64,000 nt of DNA from Chryseobacterium indologenes (lineage in GTDB: Bacteria > Bacteroidota > Bacteroidia > Flavobacteriales > Weeksellaceae), in NCBI GenBank assembly GCA_001013295.1, contig LAZY01000043.1, positions 1 through 64,000 on the forward strand, given 5' to 3'. Numbering within the stretch: position 1 is the stretch's first letter; each line of letters begins with the position of its first letter. The notes below the pieces were generated by a model that saw only the letters and a program-made list of their open reading frames with translations, was not told where the DNA came from and searched no databases. The position numbers were made by a program, and so were the translations under genes. Shown piece by piece: positions 55,429 through 63,720 of this stretch.

Positions 55429-55502
55429 GAATCAATAAAAATCTGTACACATTTGAATTATCCTTTTTTGCCCGTCAAGGCTAAATTTTACACTTAATCT
55501 TG

Positions 55503-55546
55503 TTTAACAGGACCGAATTTCCCTTTTCGGTCCTGTTTTTATTTCT
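55503..55546 (+). terminator. Terminator after the universal stress protein gene
   Basis: AACAGGACCGAA pairs with TTCGGTCCTGTT around a T/C-rich loop and is followed by TTTATTT. Confidence 0.88.
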
Positions 55547-55627
55547 GAGCCGATACTTCAATAAAATCTGGTATTTTATCTCAATATTAATTGTATTTTT
55601 ATCCCATTCATTTCAATAAAAAAAACT

Positions 55628-56110
55628 ATGATAACCCGTATTTCTGTCTTCTGTAAGTATCTCATGATCTGCCTGTTATTTTTCGGAAGTATTTCATTGA
55701 TTGCCCAAACAACGAATGCCTCTAAAGAGAACAAGAAACACTGCCAGCAAAAAATGAAACTGTTTTCTGATAAGATCATATTAACATTGAATCAGCTTGA
55801 GCATCCTATTCAATCCGAAATCATCATCGACCCCACCCATTTCAACATCAGAACGATTGTTCAGATTCCCAATAAGCAGGACAAGAAGGTCACGGACTTC
55901 ACCATTAAGGAAATCAAATGTGAGATGAACGAAGACATGACCTCGGGACAGATTATGTATCTGGTCAAAAATGACAATCCTAAAAGTAAAGTTACCAATA
56001 GCGGTTTTATTCTGAAAGCCACTCAGAAAGGGCTCACTTTTTCAAATACTACCGACTCTCCGGAGGATACTGCTGTTGCTTCTATTTCAAAATATGAGAT
56101 CTTAGAATAA
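55628..56110 (+). CDS. Hypothetical exported protein
   Basis: A 160-residue protein with a signal peptide (YLMICLLFFGSISLIAQ). The mature part begins with a Lys-rich segment and Cys (NKKHCQQKMKLF) and continues as mixed strands with a second Cys (IKEIKCEMNEDM). It is not assigned to a family. It stands alone between two terminators. Confidence 0.62.
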   Translation: MITRISVFCKYLMICLLFFGSISLIAQTTNASKENKKHCQQKMKLFSDKIILTLNQLEHPIQSEIIIDPTHFNIRTIVQIPNKQDKKVTDFTIKEIKCEMNEDMTSGQIMYLVKNDNPKSKVTNSGFILKATQKGLTFSNTTDSPEDTAVASISKYEILE

Positions 56111-56117
56111 TCTTTAT

Positions 56118-56158
56118 AACAAAAAAATCTTCTACGTTTGAACACGTAGAAGATCATC
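56118..56158 (-). terminator. Terminator of the ATP-grasp gene
   Basis: ATCTTCTACGT and ACGTAGAAGAT form an 11-base perfect stem. A run of seven T follows on the minus strand. It lies about 25 bases beyond the ATP-grasp stop codon. Confidence 0.85.
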
Positions 56159-56178
56159 CTTAATAAATATAAATCCTA

Positions 56179-57048
56179 TCAGGACATCAAAGTCATTAAT
56201 GCCTGATAATAATTTTCTTGTAATTCATCCTCTCCATTGAGGAATAAATAAGGTTCAATCAGCTCCAGTTCCATCAGATGAAATGAATTGTTGATCAAAA
56301 CACCGTCTACTCTAGCATACAGCACAGGTTGAGGTAAACTTTTCAAATAAGCTCCGGCCTGCCCGATGTGTAAAGGATCGGGAACAGGGTAACTGATCCT
56401 TCCCCCATGATAATGCTGTACTCTGAAATCTCCCTGTTTAGGGGTTTTCAATGAGCAATGACTGTATTTTCCGTTGAAAAACAGGAATGACCATTCTCCG
56501 TTTTTAATTTCATCCACAAAAGGCTGCACCATGTAATCCTGCTCTTGCAAAAGCTGCTCAATATCAGCTGAGCGTTCATTATAGTCATTTCTATTGACAG
56601 TAATGGTATTTTGTGCGCCTGCACTTACGCAAGGCTTCACGACTAACTTTTCGGCACCAAAATGATTAAAAAAACGATCATTAAATACAGAGCCTTTTTC
56701 GAGATACTCAGCAGGAATTACCGGAAGTCCTTTTTCAGCAATGTTTTTCAGGTAGTGTTTATCTGAATTCCATCTGATAATTTCAACAGGGTTTAATACT
56801 TTCACGCCCAGCTCTTCAAGATGTTCCAGCCAGTTCAGAAATTCACCAAGGTGGTTGTGGTAATCCCAGGGAGACTTGATAATGACCACCTCAAAGCTCT
56901 TCCAGTCTGTCTCCGGATCATTCCAGATTGCAGAGACAACGTTGAGCCCTTTATTGAGTAAGAAACTGATAAGTTCAGCATCTTCATCATGAGTCACTCC
57001 CTGAGAAAGTCTCGCCTCTGTTTTATACCCTGCTAATGCGATTTTCAT
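56179..57048 (-). CDS. ATP-grasp (RimK/DcsG-like) ligase
   Basis: A 289-residue ATP-grasp enzyme of a class that joins carboxylates to amines or thiols. The N-terminal Rossmann-like part includes VVIIKSPWDYHNHLGEFL. The ATP-binding half includes KLVVKPCVSAGAQNT and EQDYMVQPFVDEI, a GEWSFLFFNGKYSHC strand and the metal-binding C-terminus YARVDGVLINN, then LMELELIEPYLFL. The last motif is close to the cycloserine ligase DcsG family. The substrate cannot be told from sequence, and no biosynthetic partner genes are nearby. Confidence 0.85.
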   Translation of the reverse strand: MKIALAGYKTEARLSQGVTHDEDAELISFLLNKGLNVVSAIWNDPETDWKSFEVVIIKSPWDYHNHLGEFLNWLEHLEELGVKVLNPVEIIRWNSDKHYLKNIAEKGLPVIPAEYLEKGSVFNDRFFNHFGAEKLVVKPCVSAGAQNTITVNRNDYNERSADIEQLLQEQDYMVQPFVDEIKNGEWSFLFFNGKYSHCSLKTPKQGDFRVQHYHGGRISYPVPDPLHIGQAGAYLKSLPQPVLYARVDGVLINNSFHLMELELIEPYLFLNGEDELQENYYQALMTLMS

Positions 57049-57374
57049 ACTAACGTTTTAAAATGATCAATGAGGTAAATTTCGGAAAAACAAAAGAACG
57101 GATACAGACACAGATTCCTCTATTTTAAAGGATACAATTGTGCTGTTTTTTTATTTAAAATGCAGGAATACTTATTAACCAGTCCTAATATTTAACGCCT
57201 GTCATACATTCACAAAGCCACGCTCTATCTGCAGGTATTTACAAAAAGTATAATTTCTATCCTTCTGAATATCAAAAAGTCGTAATTTTAATATAGGATA
57301 AAAACAGTGTTTTCACCCTTTTTTATAGTTGAGCCATTAGCTAATTTTGTTCAATAAAATTAAAAACCATAAAA
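57049..57374. other. Divergent intergenic region
   Basis: 326 bases between the ATP-grasp gene and a lipoprotein gene. A TAATTTTG box at 57342-57349 is a plausible -10 for the plus-strand operon (ATG 57375), without a well-placed TTG. Nothing else is identifiable. Confidence 0.45.
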
Positions 57375-57938
57375 ATGAAAACTTACTTTTTCACCAAAAC
57401 TGCAGGTCTTCTTTGCACAGCATTGATTCTCTTTTTTTGCCTGCTAAGCTGCACCCGATGCTCTGAACCTCCAAAAGAACCCGTAAACGACAGTTATAAA
57501 AAGAAACTGATCACTTATAATGAAGCCCGGGTTCTTTATGATGAATATTCCAGAACCAATGATCTTATCCTTACCAAATACCGGAACGGTGAACCTGACT
57601 CACGATGGTATTGGTTTTCACTGGAAGAGATGGAAGGCTACATCAAGTACGTAAAAGAAAATGCCAAAAAACAAAATCTGAAAAATGTAGGAATCAGGAT
57701 CTATATGGGAAAATATCCTGTCAACCACCCCAAAAACAAGATGGCAAAACCGGAGTATGCAGGCTATCAGACTATATTTCTGGTCCCTACCTCACAAAAA
57801 AGGAAAAAGGATAATGTAAAAACAATGTCCAGAACTACGGCACCGGAAGAAAATATGAACGTGGAATCTATAGATCCTATGAATATGACCAATCTGGCTC
57901 CCCCACCAAAAGCTTCAGCGACTACAGGTATGCAATAA
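57375..57938 (+). CDS. Hypothetical lipoprotein of a two-component operon
   Basis: A 187-residue lipoprotein (signal MKTYFFTKTAGLLCTALILF, lipobox LLSC). The mature part starts TRCSEPPKEPVND and has a conserved-looking YNEARVLYDEYSRTNDLI, an aromatic WYWFSLEEMEGYI and a Lys/Pro/Met-rich tail. No family is recognised. It is 12 bases ahead of a membrane protein gene, then a histidine kinase and response regulator, so it could act as an extracytoplasmic sensor or output. Confidence 0.65.
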   Translation: MKTYFFTKTAGLLCTALILFFCLLSCTRCSEPPKEPVNDSYKKKLITYNEARVLYDEYSRTNDLILTKYRNGEPDSRWYWFSLEEMEGYIKYVKENAKKQNLKNVGIRIYMGKYPVNHPKNKMAKPEYAGYQTIFLVPTSQKRKKDNVKTMSRTTAPEENMNVESIDPMNMTNLAPPPKASATTGMQ

Positions 57939-57950
57939 AAAAACAAAGCT

Positions 57951-58595
57951 ATGAACTGGAATATTGAAATAGGGAAACAGCTAACTATGGTCATATCCAT
58001 TGTAGTCATGGTTTTAATGATCATAAAGTATAGAAAGACCGGGAAGGAGAATCTATTTTTTATCATAGGGTATCTGTTGTCCTCTCTTATTGATATTTTT
58101 TGTTATTTCTACTTCATGCTGACGGGTTTGCCTACGGATATATTCTATGTAATCGGTTTTTTGATGATTGTATTTTTTTTGTATCTGCTGTATTATTATC
58201 AGTTGTTGTACGTTCCAGTGCTCAAGAAGATACAACTCATCATCTTAGCTCTTTTTATAATCAATATTGCTGTCATGCTGTACCAGGAAGATGATCTGCT
58301 TCACCATTTTTCTTTTACGATGCTGTATGTAGACATTCTTTTGCTTTTATTTTCAATTATTCTGTTTCTGTATCAGACTTTTAATTCGGATAAGATACTG
58401 GGGATCAACAATTATTTACCTTTCTGGATTTCAGTGGCTTTACTGATCTTTTTTATAGGAAGCATTCCGATCTTATTTTTCAGAGCTACGGTTTCGGAGA
58501 GTATTTACTTCTTCATTTTATTTATGTTGAATCTGATCAGTAACGGGATCATTATATTCGGGTTGGTCTGGAACAAACAGGACAAAATCAGATAA
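57951..58595 (+). CDS. Hypothetical polytopic membrane protein
   Basis: A 214-residue protein with six or seven transmembrane helices and short loops (YLLSSLIDIFCYFYFML, FYVIGFLMIVFFLYLLYYY, a C-terminal NLISNGIIIFGLVWNK). This resembles seven-helix sensory modules. It is 12 bases upstream of the histidine kinase gene, whose own membrane part is a single helix, so it could be the signal-sensing partner; this is inferred from context. Confidence 0.65.
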   Translation: MNWNIEIGKQLTMVISIVVMVLMIIKYRKTGKENLFFIIGYLLSSLIDIFCYFYFMLTGLPTDIFYVIGFLMIVFFLYLLYYYQLLYVPVLKKIQLIILALFIINIAVMLYQEDDLLHHFSFTMLYVDILLLLFSIILFLYQTFNSDKILGINNYLPFWISVALLIFFIGSIPILFFRATVSESIYFFILFMLNLISNGIIIFGLVWNKQDKIR

Positions 58596-58607
58596 ATACG
58601 CTTAGAT

Positions 58608-59378
58608 ATGGAAGAGAATAATTTGGTTATTATCTTTACAGTTACTCTATTCATCATTGTTCTGACAATGATCTTCATCTATGCGGTGTTTATCAAGAAA
58701 AAAACCACGCTGCTGATCGCTCAAAAGGAAAAGGATTTGCGTTTTGAAAAGGAACTTGCCACCTCACAGGTCGAGATCAAGGAACAGACGCTCAACTATA
58801 TTGGTCAGGAATTGCATGATGACCTGGGGCAAAAGCTTTCTGTTGTCAGGCTACGGCATAATCAACTGATTGCCAAACTAAAAAACACTGAAAAAGAGGA
58901 CCTGATCGAACTGAATGAGCTATTGGGAGAATGTATACAGGATATAAGAAATCTTTCCAAGACGCTGATTACGGAGCAGATCATTCATTTCGGGCTGGCA
59001 GAATCCATAGAAAGAGAGGTTCTCAGGATCAAAAAACTGAAATTATTAAAAATAGAATTCATCACACAAAAACAGGATATTGATATTTCACCTAAACACG
59101 GCCTGATTCTTTTCAGGATCATCCAGGAAAGCATCAACAACATTCTGAAACATTCCAGAGCCAAAAATGTATCCATACAGATGGAAGATGACTGTAAAAC
59201 ATTACATATCAGCATTTCTGACAACGGAAAAGGTTTTGACACCAGCCAAATTCAGGACGGCTCAGGATTGAAAAACATGGAACTGAGAGCCAAACTGATT
59301 CATGCAGAGCTGTCTATACAGTCAGAACTCAATAAAGGGACACAAACCTTGATAACCTACCATAAAAATTTATTATGA
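58608..59378 (+). CDS. NarX/DesK-type sensor histidine kinase
   Basis: A 256-residue kinase with one N-terminal transmembrane helix (residues 7-29) and a coiled-coil linker. The HisKA_3 phospho-acceptor box ELHDDLGQKLSVVRLRHNQL contains His70. The ATPase domain has FRIIQESINNILKHS (N box), SDNGKGFD and GSGLKNMELRAKL (G boxes). It lacks a sensing domain. It overlaps the response regulator gene by four bases. Confidence 0.92.
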   Translation: MEENNLVIIFTVTLFIIVLTMIFIYAVFIKKKTTLLIAQKEKDLRFEKELATSQVEIKEQTLNYIGQELHDDLGQKLSVVRLRHNQLIAKLKNTEKEDLIELNELLGECIQDIRNLSKTLITEQIIHFGLAESIEREVLRIKKLKLLKIEFITQKQDIDISPKHGLILFRIIQESINNILKHSRAKNVSIQMEDDCKTLHISISDNGKGFDTSQIQDGSGLKNMELRAKLIHAELSIQSELNKGTQTLITYHKNLL

Positions 59379-60019
59379 AAACGATTCCCATTGCCATAGT
59401 TGATGATCATACTTTAATCTCCAAAGCTCTGGAGAACATGATCATGGAAAACACTCAGTATAAAGTAATTATGAACCATCCCAATGGAGAAGAATTTATT
59501 GCCGGGGTGGAAAAAGCCACCGAACTACCTGCTGTAGTACTGATGGATGTCAACATGCCTTATAAAAATGGTATAGAAACAACGGAATGGCTAACTGAAC
59601 ATTACCCTGACATCAAAGTCATTGCCCTGACCATGGATGATGATGAAAAAGTACTCATTAAAATGCTAAAAGCCGGAGCGAAAGGATATTTGCTGAAAGA
59701 CATGCAGCCCGCCATCCTTTTTCAGGCTATAGAAACGGTATTTGAGAAAGGCAGTTTTTATACTGATTTTGTGGCTCAGAAATTATTGAAGGTAAAAACA
59801 GAAGAGGCCAAAAATGCATCCCTTCTTTCTGAGCTGAGAGACAGAGAAAAAGAGTTTATAAAATGGGCCTGCAGTGAACTTACCTATAAAGAAATAGCCG
59901 ACAAAATGTGTCTAAGCCCCAAAACCATTGATGGCTACAGAGATTCAGTTTTTGTAAAACTTGACATCAAGAACAGAGCCGGTCTGGTCCTTTTTGCTTT
60001 AAAACACGATCTGTGCTGA
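59375..60019 (+). CDS. NarL/FixJ-type response regulator
   Basis: A 214-residue regulator. The receiver domain has Asp10/Asp11, phospho-acceptor Asp58 in VVLMDVNMP, Thr in ALTMDDD and Lys in YLLKDM. The C-terminal LuxR-type helix-turn-helix (LSELRDREKEFIKWACSELT, YKEIADKMCLSPKTIDGYR) is complete. It is the partner of the upstream kinase and the last gene before a terminator. The protease pair downstream could be under its control, which is untested. Confidence 0.94.
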   Translation: MKTIPIAIVDDHTLISKALENMIMENTQYKVIMNHPNGEEFIAGVEKATELPAVVLMDVNMPYKNGIETTEWLTEHYPDIKVIALTMDDDEKVLIKMLKAGAKGYLLKDMQPAILFQAIETVFEKGSFYTDFVAQKLLKVKTEEAKNASLLSELRDREKEFIKWACSELTYKEIADKMCLSPKTIDGYRDSVFVKLDIKNRAGLVLFALKHDLC

Positions 60020-60075
60020 TCTTATTTCTCCCTTTTTGATCATCTATTAAAATAACATCTTTACGTTTTACATCT

Positions 60076-60118
60076 CCTCCGACAGCTGAACAGCCTGTCG
60101 GATTTCTCATTCTATTTA
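60076..60118 (+). terminator. Probable terminator of the two-component operon
   Basis: TCCGACAG (60078-60085) and CTGTCGGA (60095-60102) form an eight-base stem with a nine-base loop, followed by TTTCTCATTCTATTT. It lies about 60 bases after the response regulator stop. Confidence 0.6.
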
Positions 60119-60294
60119 ACCCTCACAATGAATACATTAGCTTAAAAATAAAAAAAGAAAAACCCCTTTTCAAAATGCGGTTTTATCCTCTGTTTTTGCT
60201 TTCCGGAATGATGGAATTTTGTCATAGAAAAAAACAAAAGGCAGAACCCGAAAAGCCGAAAACAGAGTAGGGATTATTATTAAAACCAATAACC

Positions 60295-61140
60295 ATGAAA
60301 AAAGCACTCATTGTAGGAATTAATGATTATGCACCTGTAGGAGCCGGCGGTCCGGACCTGAACGGCTGTGTAAATGATGCAAGGGATATGGCAAATACAT
60401 TGGTCATTTGTGGTTTTAGTCCATCAAAGATTAAAATTCTGACCAACCAAAATGCAACAAGAACCAATATATTAAACTATCTGAAATCGCTGATCAGTAC
60501 AAGCGTAAAAGGGGATTCTCTGGTTTTCTATTATTCGGGACACGGAACCAGAGTGGCCAATATCGGATCGGATCTGGAGATAGATGGTCTGGACGAGGCT
60601 ATTTGTCCGCACGATTATGCAAGTTCCGGTGTAATCCGTGATGATGATTTTAAAGCAGTTCTTGATAAATTAAAAGCAGGGGTGAATATGGAAGTGATCT
60701 TCGACTGCTGCTACTCGGGAACAGGAACCAGAAAATTGGATCTGGGGCTGGAAATAGACCTTCTCAATGAAACCGCCCGCTATATCCCTCCTATGCTTGA
60801 GGATGAATTTTATCTGACGTATGCCAGTGAAATGGAGGCTTCTAAAAAGAATAAACAGGCAGCAACCCTTAGCAAAGCTCTTGTTCCGGTTGTCGGTATG
60901 AATCATACTTTATGGGCTGCCGCTAAGGACAATCAGGTATCTATGGAAGGGAATTTAAGCGGACAGATAAGGGGATATTTCACGTATCATTTCTGTAAAA
61001 TACTACGGGCGACCAATGGTAATATCGTCAGAAAAACACTCGACAGGCAGGTGGCTGTTGCATTGGCTGCTATGGGAGCAGCTCAGATCAATCAGACAGA
61101 AAGTATCAGCTCAGAATTTTCTCAAAAAATATTTACTTAA
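60295..61140 (+). CDS. Caspase-family (metacaspase-like) protease
   Basis: A 281-residue C14-type protease without signal peptide or membrane segment. The p20-like domain starts KKALIVGINDYAP and has LNGCVNDARDM, a FYYSGHGTR strand with catalytic His83 and EVIFDCCYSGTGTR with catalytic Cys139 (DxCxSG pattern). The order matches type I metacaspases and related bacterial caspases, most of which cut after Arg or Lys. No adaptor, TPR or pore-forming domain is attached. A serine protease gene follows 73 bases downstream, with no terminator between them. Confidence 0.9.
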   Translation: MKKALIVGINDYAPVGAGGPDLNGCVNDARDMANTLVICGFSPSKIKILTNQNATRTNILNYLKSLISTSVKGDSLVFYYSGHGTRVANIGSDLEIDGLDEAICPHDYASSGVIRDDDFKAVLDKLKAGVNMEVIFDCCYSGTGTRKLDLGLEIDLLNETARYIPPMLEDEFYLTYASEMEASKKNKQAATLSKALVPVVGMNHTLWAAAKDNQVSMEGNLSGQIRGYFTYHFCKILRATNGNIVRKTLDRQVAVALAAMGAAQINQTESISSEFSQKIFT

Positions 61141-61213
61141 TCATAACCATGAACGGCGGAATCTGAAAAGCCATTAAAAGAGTAAGAATAAATAGATTAA
61201 AAATTTAATAATC

Positions 61214-62224
61214 ATGTCTACAATCGAAAACATTAATCCAATGACAACAGAAGAAGTTTCAAGACTTCGATCTGTGAAAGCAAAATCGGCTGAAAAATCT
61301 TCAGCAATTGAAAAATTAACCAGCCAGGCTCCGGCTATGGAAACCCTGAACGGAAGAACTTTCCCTAAAGGAATGAAAACAATAGGAATGCCTATGGATG
61401 AAAAAACAGCAGAAAAACGATCTATTGAAACTGATCATTTCTATCCTACCCATGCTGATTTTGAATACAATCCAAAACTTGAACCCAAAAGAGACCGTAA
61501 ACCGAAATTCATCGACAGAGATTCTTTTCTGACTTCTGAAAATGCAAGAACCATATTCGGAGCTGATCAAAGAAAGGTATATAATTCTACGGCCTATCCA
61601 TGGCGATGCGTTGGCAGAGTGGAAAGCTCTTTGGGTACTGGTAGCGGTGTAATGATTGGCCCAAGACACCTTCTTACCTGCTCTCATATTGTGGACTGGC
61701 AACCTAATAATACGACCGGATGGCTGAAGTTCACTCCAATGTATTATAACGGAAGCGCACCTTACGGAACTGCCTGGGGTACGCTAACCTACTACAAGTA
61801 TAAAGTAGCGGGACCTAATATTGACTCGACAGAAATACAGTATGACTATGTCGTTATTGTCTTAGACAGACCTATAGGAAACAGTACAGGTTGGCTGGGA
61901 GCCAAATCATATTCTGATTCGTGGGACGGAGGTGCTTACTGGACTCATGCCGGGTATCCCGGAGATCTTACGGGGACTCAAAGGCCTACTTATCAAACCG
62001 GAATCGCTCTGGACGGTGATTTCTGGAGTGCCGATGACAATGAAAGCATGAGCCACAAAGCGGATATATGGCCCGGACAAAGCGGTGGCCCATTCTGGGG
62101 TTATTGGGATGGCGCTCCTTATGCTGTAGCTACTCAAAGTGCCCATAACCCAAGTGATAATTTTGCAAGCGGCGGATCAGATTTAGTAGATCTGGTCATC
62201 AAAGCAAGAAATGAACATCCTTAA
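61214..62224 (+). CDS. V8/glutamyl-endopeptidase-like serine protease with long N-terminal extension
   Basis: A 336-residue trypsin-fold protease with triad His158 (LLTCSHIV), Asp211 (YDYVVIVLD) and Ser290 (WPGQSGGPFWG). The start of the fold (IFGADQRKVYNSTAYPWRCV) resembles Bacillus glutamyl endopeptidases, whose mature N-terminus lies just before this motif. Residues 1-112 form a charged extension with no signal peptide and no T9SS domain, so the protein is probably cytoplasmic. Arg112 (SENAR, then TIFGADQ) sits at the expected maturation point. A terminator follows. Confidence 0.88.
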   Translation: MSTIENINPMTTEEVSRLRSVKAKSAEKSSAIEKLTSQAPAMETLNGRTFPKGMKTIGMPMDEKTAEKRSIETDHFYPTHADFEYNPKLEPKRDRKPKFIDRDSFLTSENARTIFGADQRKVYNSTAYPWRCVGRVESSLGTGSGVMIGPRHLLTCSHIVDWQPNNTTGWLKFTPMYYNGSAPYGTAWGTLTYYKYKVAGPNIDSTEIQYDYVVIVLDRPIGNSTGWLGAKSYSDSWDGGAYWTHAGYPGDLTGTQRPTYQTGIALDGDFWSADDNESMSHKADIWPGQSGGPFWGYWDGAPYAVATQSAHNPSDNFASGGSDLVDLVIKARNEHP

Positions 62225-62243
62225 TTTATTTTTTAGTTTCAAT

Positions 62244-62276
62244 ATAAAGCCCGCCTTTCAAGGTGGGTTTTATATA
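62244..62276 (+). terminator. Terminator of the caspase/serine-protease unit
   Basis: AAGCCCGCCTT and AAGGTGGGTTT form a stem with G-T pairs around a two-base turn, followed by TTATAT. It lies about 22 bases after the serine protease stop. Confidence 0.75.
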
Positions 62277-62301
62277 TGGAATAATCTCAATAACAGAAAG
62301 A

Positions 62302-62640
62302 TTATTTATAATCAAATCGATCTTCATCCGGGTACCAATAGCGGGTTAGACTTTTTCCTAAGGTGTCATTTTCATATGATTTTAATTGATCTTCCAAATG
62401 ACCTACAGTACTAAAAGCAACAACTCTCCCTCCTTTGCTCTCTACTAAAAAAGGGGCGCTCCCTACCAATGATTTGTTAAAGTTCCCTGTTAAAAGATAC
62501 TCTTTAGCGTCATAAGAGTAAACATTGCCATAGGGTTTCTTAATAATTTTATCTATGACCACCTCAATATCTTTACCTCCTTCACCCATTTTTTTTAAAA
62601 AGCGTTCTGCTATTGCAAGCATTTCTTTGTCTGTTAACAT
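62302..62640 (-). CDS. YrhB/Imm35-like immunity protein
   Basis: A 112-residue cytoplasmic protein. The N-terminal helix (DKEMLAIAERFLKKMG) and the middle and C-terminal motifs AKEYLLTGNFNKSLVGSAPF and LVESKGGRVVAFSTVGHLED match the YrhB/Imm35 pattern seen in polymorphic-toxin immunity genes. No toxin gene is visible inside the window; one would be expected upstream on the minus strand, beyond 64000. The other small genes next to it share strand and size. Confidence 0.72.
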   Translation of the reverse strand: MLTDKEMLAIAERFLKKMGEGGKDIEVVIDKIIKKPYGNVYSYDAKEYLLTGNFNKSLVGSAPFLVESKGGRVVAFSTVGHLEDQLKSYENDTLGKSLTRYWYPDEDRFDYK

Positions 62641-62751
62641 ATCTGATTTTAATTGTTGCTATTGCGTGAGCTCTATTTATTTTTAAATTTAAAAACGACT
62701 CTAAATTTAAAAAGAAAACCCGATTCTTTAAGAGTCAACTGAGATTTACAG

Positions 62752-63060
62752 TTATTTTTTTACTCTGTAATATTTGCCATTTTCATCTTTTGCTATTTCC
62801 AATATTTTTGTTGTAAAGTTTTGATAGTATAATGGTTCTCCTGTTTCATCTGAAATGGTTAAAAAATCTAAATTATCAAATATAGCTTTCACTGATACTG
62901 TCCAAGCAGCAATTACTTTACGTTCTGGCCTTGACACTTCTTTTTCTTTATTAAAAGAAATTTTATTTATACATAAATCTTTGTAATATTTACCTTTTAA
63001 ATCTTTTAATATAAGCTGTGCTTTTTCTAAGATCTGTTCTTCTGTGTGTTGTTTCAACAT
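62752..63060 (-). CDS. Hypothetical small protein in putative immunity cluster
   Basis: A 102-residue cytoplasmic protein with an N-terminal helix (HTEEQILEKAQLILKDLKG) and a C-terminal beta part (WTVSVKAIFDNLDFLTISDE, then GEPLYYQNFTTKIL). No named family is recognised with confidence. Its order of elements loosely parallels the YrhB-like neighbour. It lies 111 bases upstream of that gene on the same strand. Confidence 0.6.
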   Translation of the reverse strand: MLKQHTEEQILEKAQLILKDLKGKYYKDLCINKISFNKEKEVSRPERKVIAAWTVSVKAIFDNLDFLTISDETGEPLYYQNFTTKILEIAKDENGKYYRVKK

Positions 63061-63167
63061 TCTATTAAATATTTTGATTCGGATTTGTTAATACGTTGTC
63101 AAAGAATTCTTTCTGAATAAAATGTAATGAGAAAATAATACTTTCAAACTGAACGGATTTTTTTAAA

Positions 63168-63620
63168 TCAAAGATCTTGTGGCGGATTTCCAAAAAGAGG
63201 ATTATCAGATTTTTCCAAAAAATTTTCTAAATGAGATAAAGTGTATATATAAGCGCCATCCCCCTGTAAAGTATCTTCATCATACACCAATAATTCGGGA
63301 ATTTCCTTCAACATTTCTACTAAAAAAGGTATTAATAATGGATTATCATAATAACACTCAATCTCTATCAGCATTCCATAGCCATTAATATTATATAAAG
63401 CATCAAATGTCTTGTTAAAATGATCAGGCCCGCAATCAATAGAAATTCTCAGATACCCTGGTATATCTTCTATAAACAGATTTATTTCGATATCAGCGTA
63501 TTCCTGACTATAAGATTTCCCAGATCTATAGTTTAATCTTTGTGCTATGATTTCAACGGTATTACTTACCTCATGAGGATCTAAATATTTTTTACTGATC
63601 AGATGAATTGTGTTGGCCAT
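63168..63620 (-). CDS. Hypothetical protein, candidate immunity protein
   Basis: A 150-residue cytoplasmic, acidic protein (IEINLFIEDIPGYLRISIDC, then LPELLVYDED-like strands in the C-terminal half, ending NPLFGNPPQDL). No family is recognised. Small size, acidity and position among similar minus-strand genes fit an immunity protein, which is inference from context. Confidence 0.6.
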   Translation of the reverse strand: MANTIHLISKKYLDPHEVSNTVEIIAQRLNYRSGKSYSQEYADIEINLFIEDIPGYLRISIDCGPDHFNKTFDALYNINGYGMLIEIECYYDNPLLIPFLVEMLKEIPELLVYDEDTLQGDGAYIYTLSHLENFLEKSDNPLFGNPPQDL

Positions 63621-63685
63621 TATTTTAATGTTTTTATTTGATTTATCCCCTTGAAACTTTTGTTCAAAATGGATATATTAAAATA

Positions 63686-63720
63686 ATAAAAACCACTCAA
63701 AATTGAGCAGTTTTTAAATT
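63686..63720 (-). terminator. Terminator after the partial gene at the right edge
   Basis: On the minus strand AAAACTGCTCA, loop ATTT and TGAGTGGTTTT (two G-T pairs) are followed by T. It begins directly after the stop codon of the edge gene, so each small gene may be its own unit. Confidence 0.65.

Noticed and set aside
60295..62224. Complete gasdermin or STAND-type defence system
   Set aside because: Only the two proteases are present; no pore-forming gasdermin, NLR-type ATPase, TIR or TPR adaptor gene is adjacent within the window.
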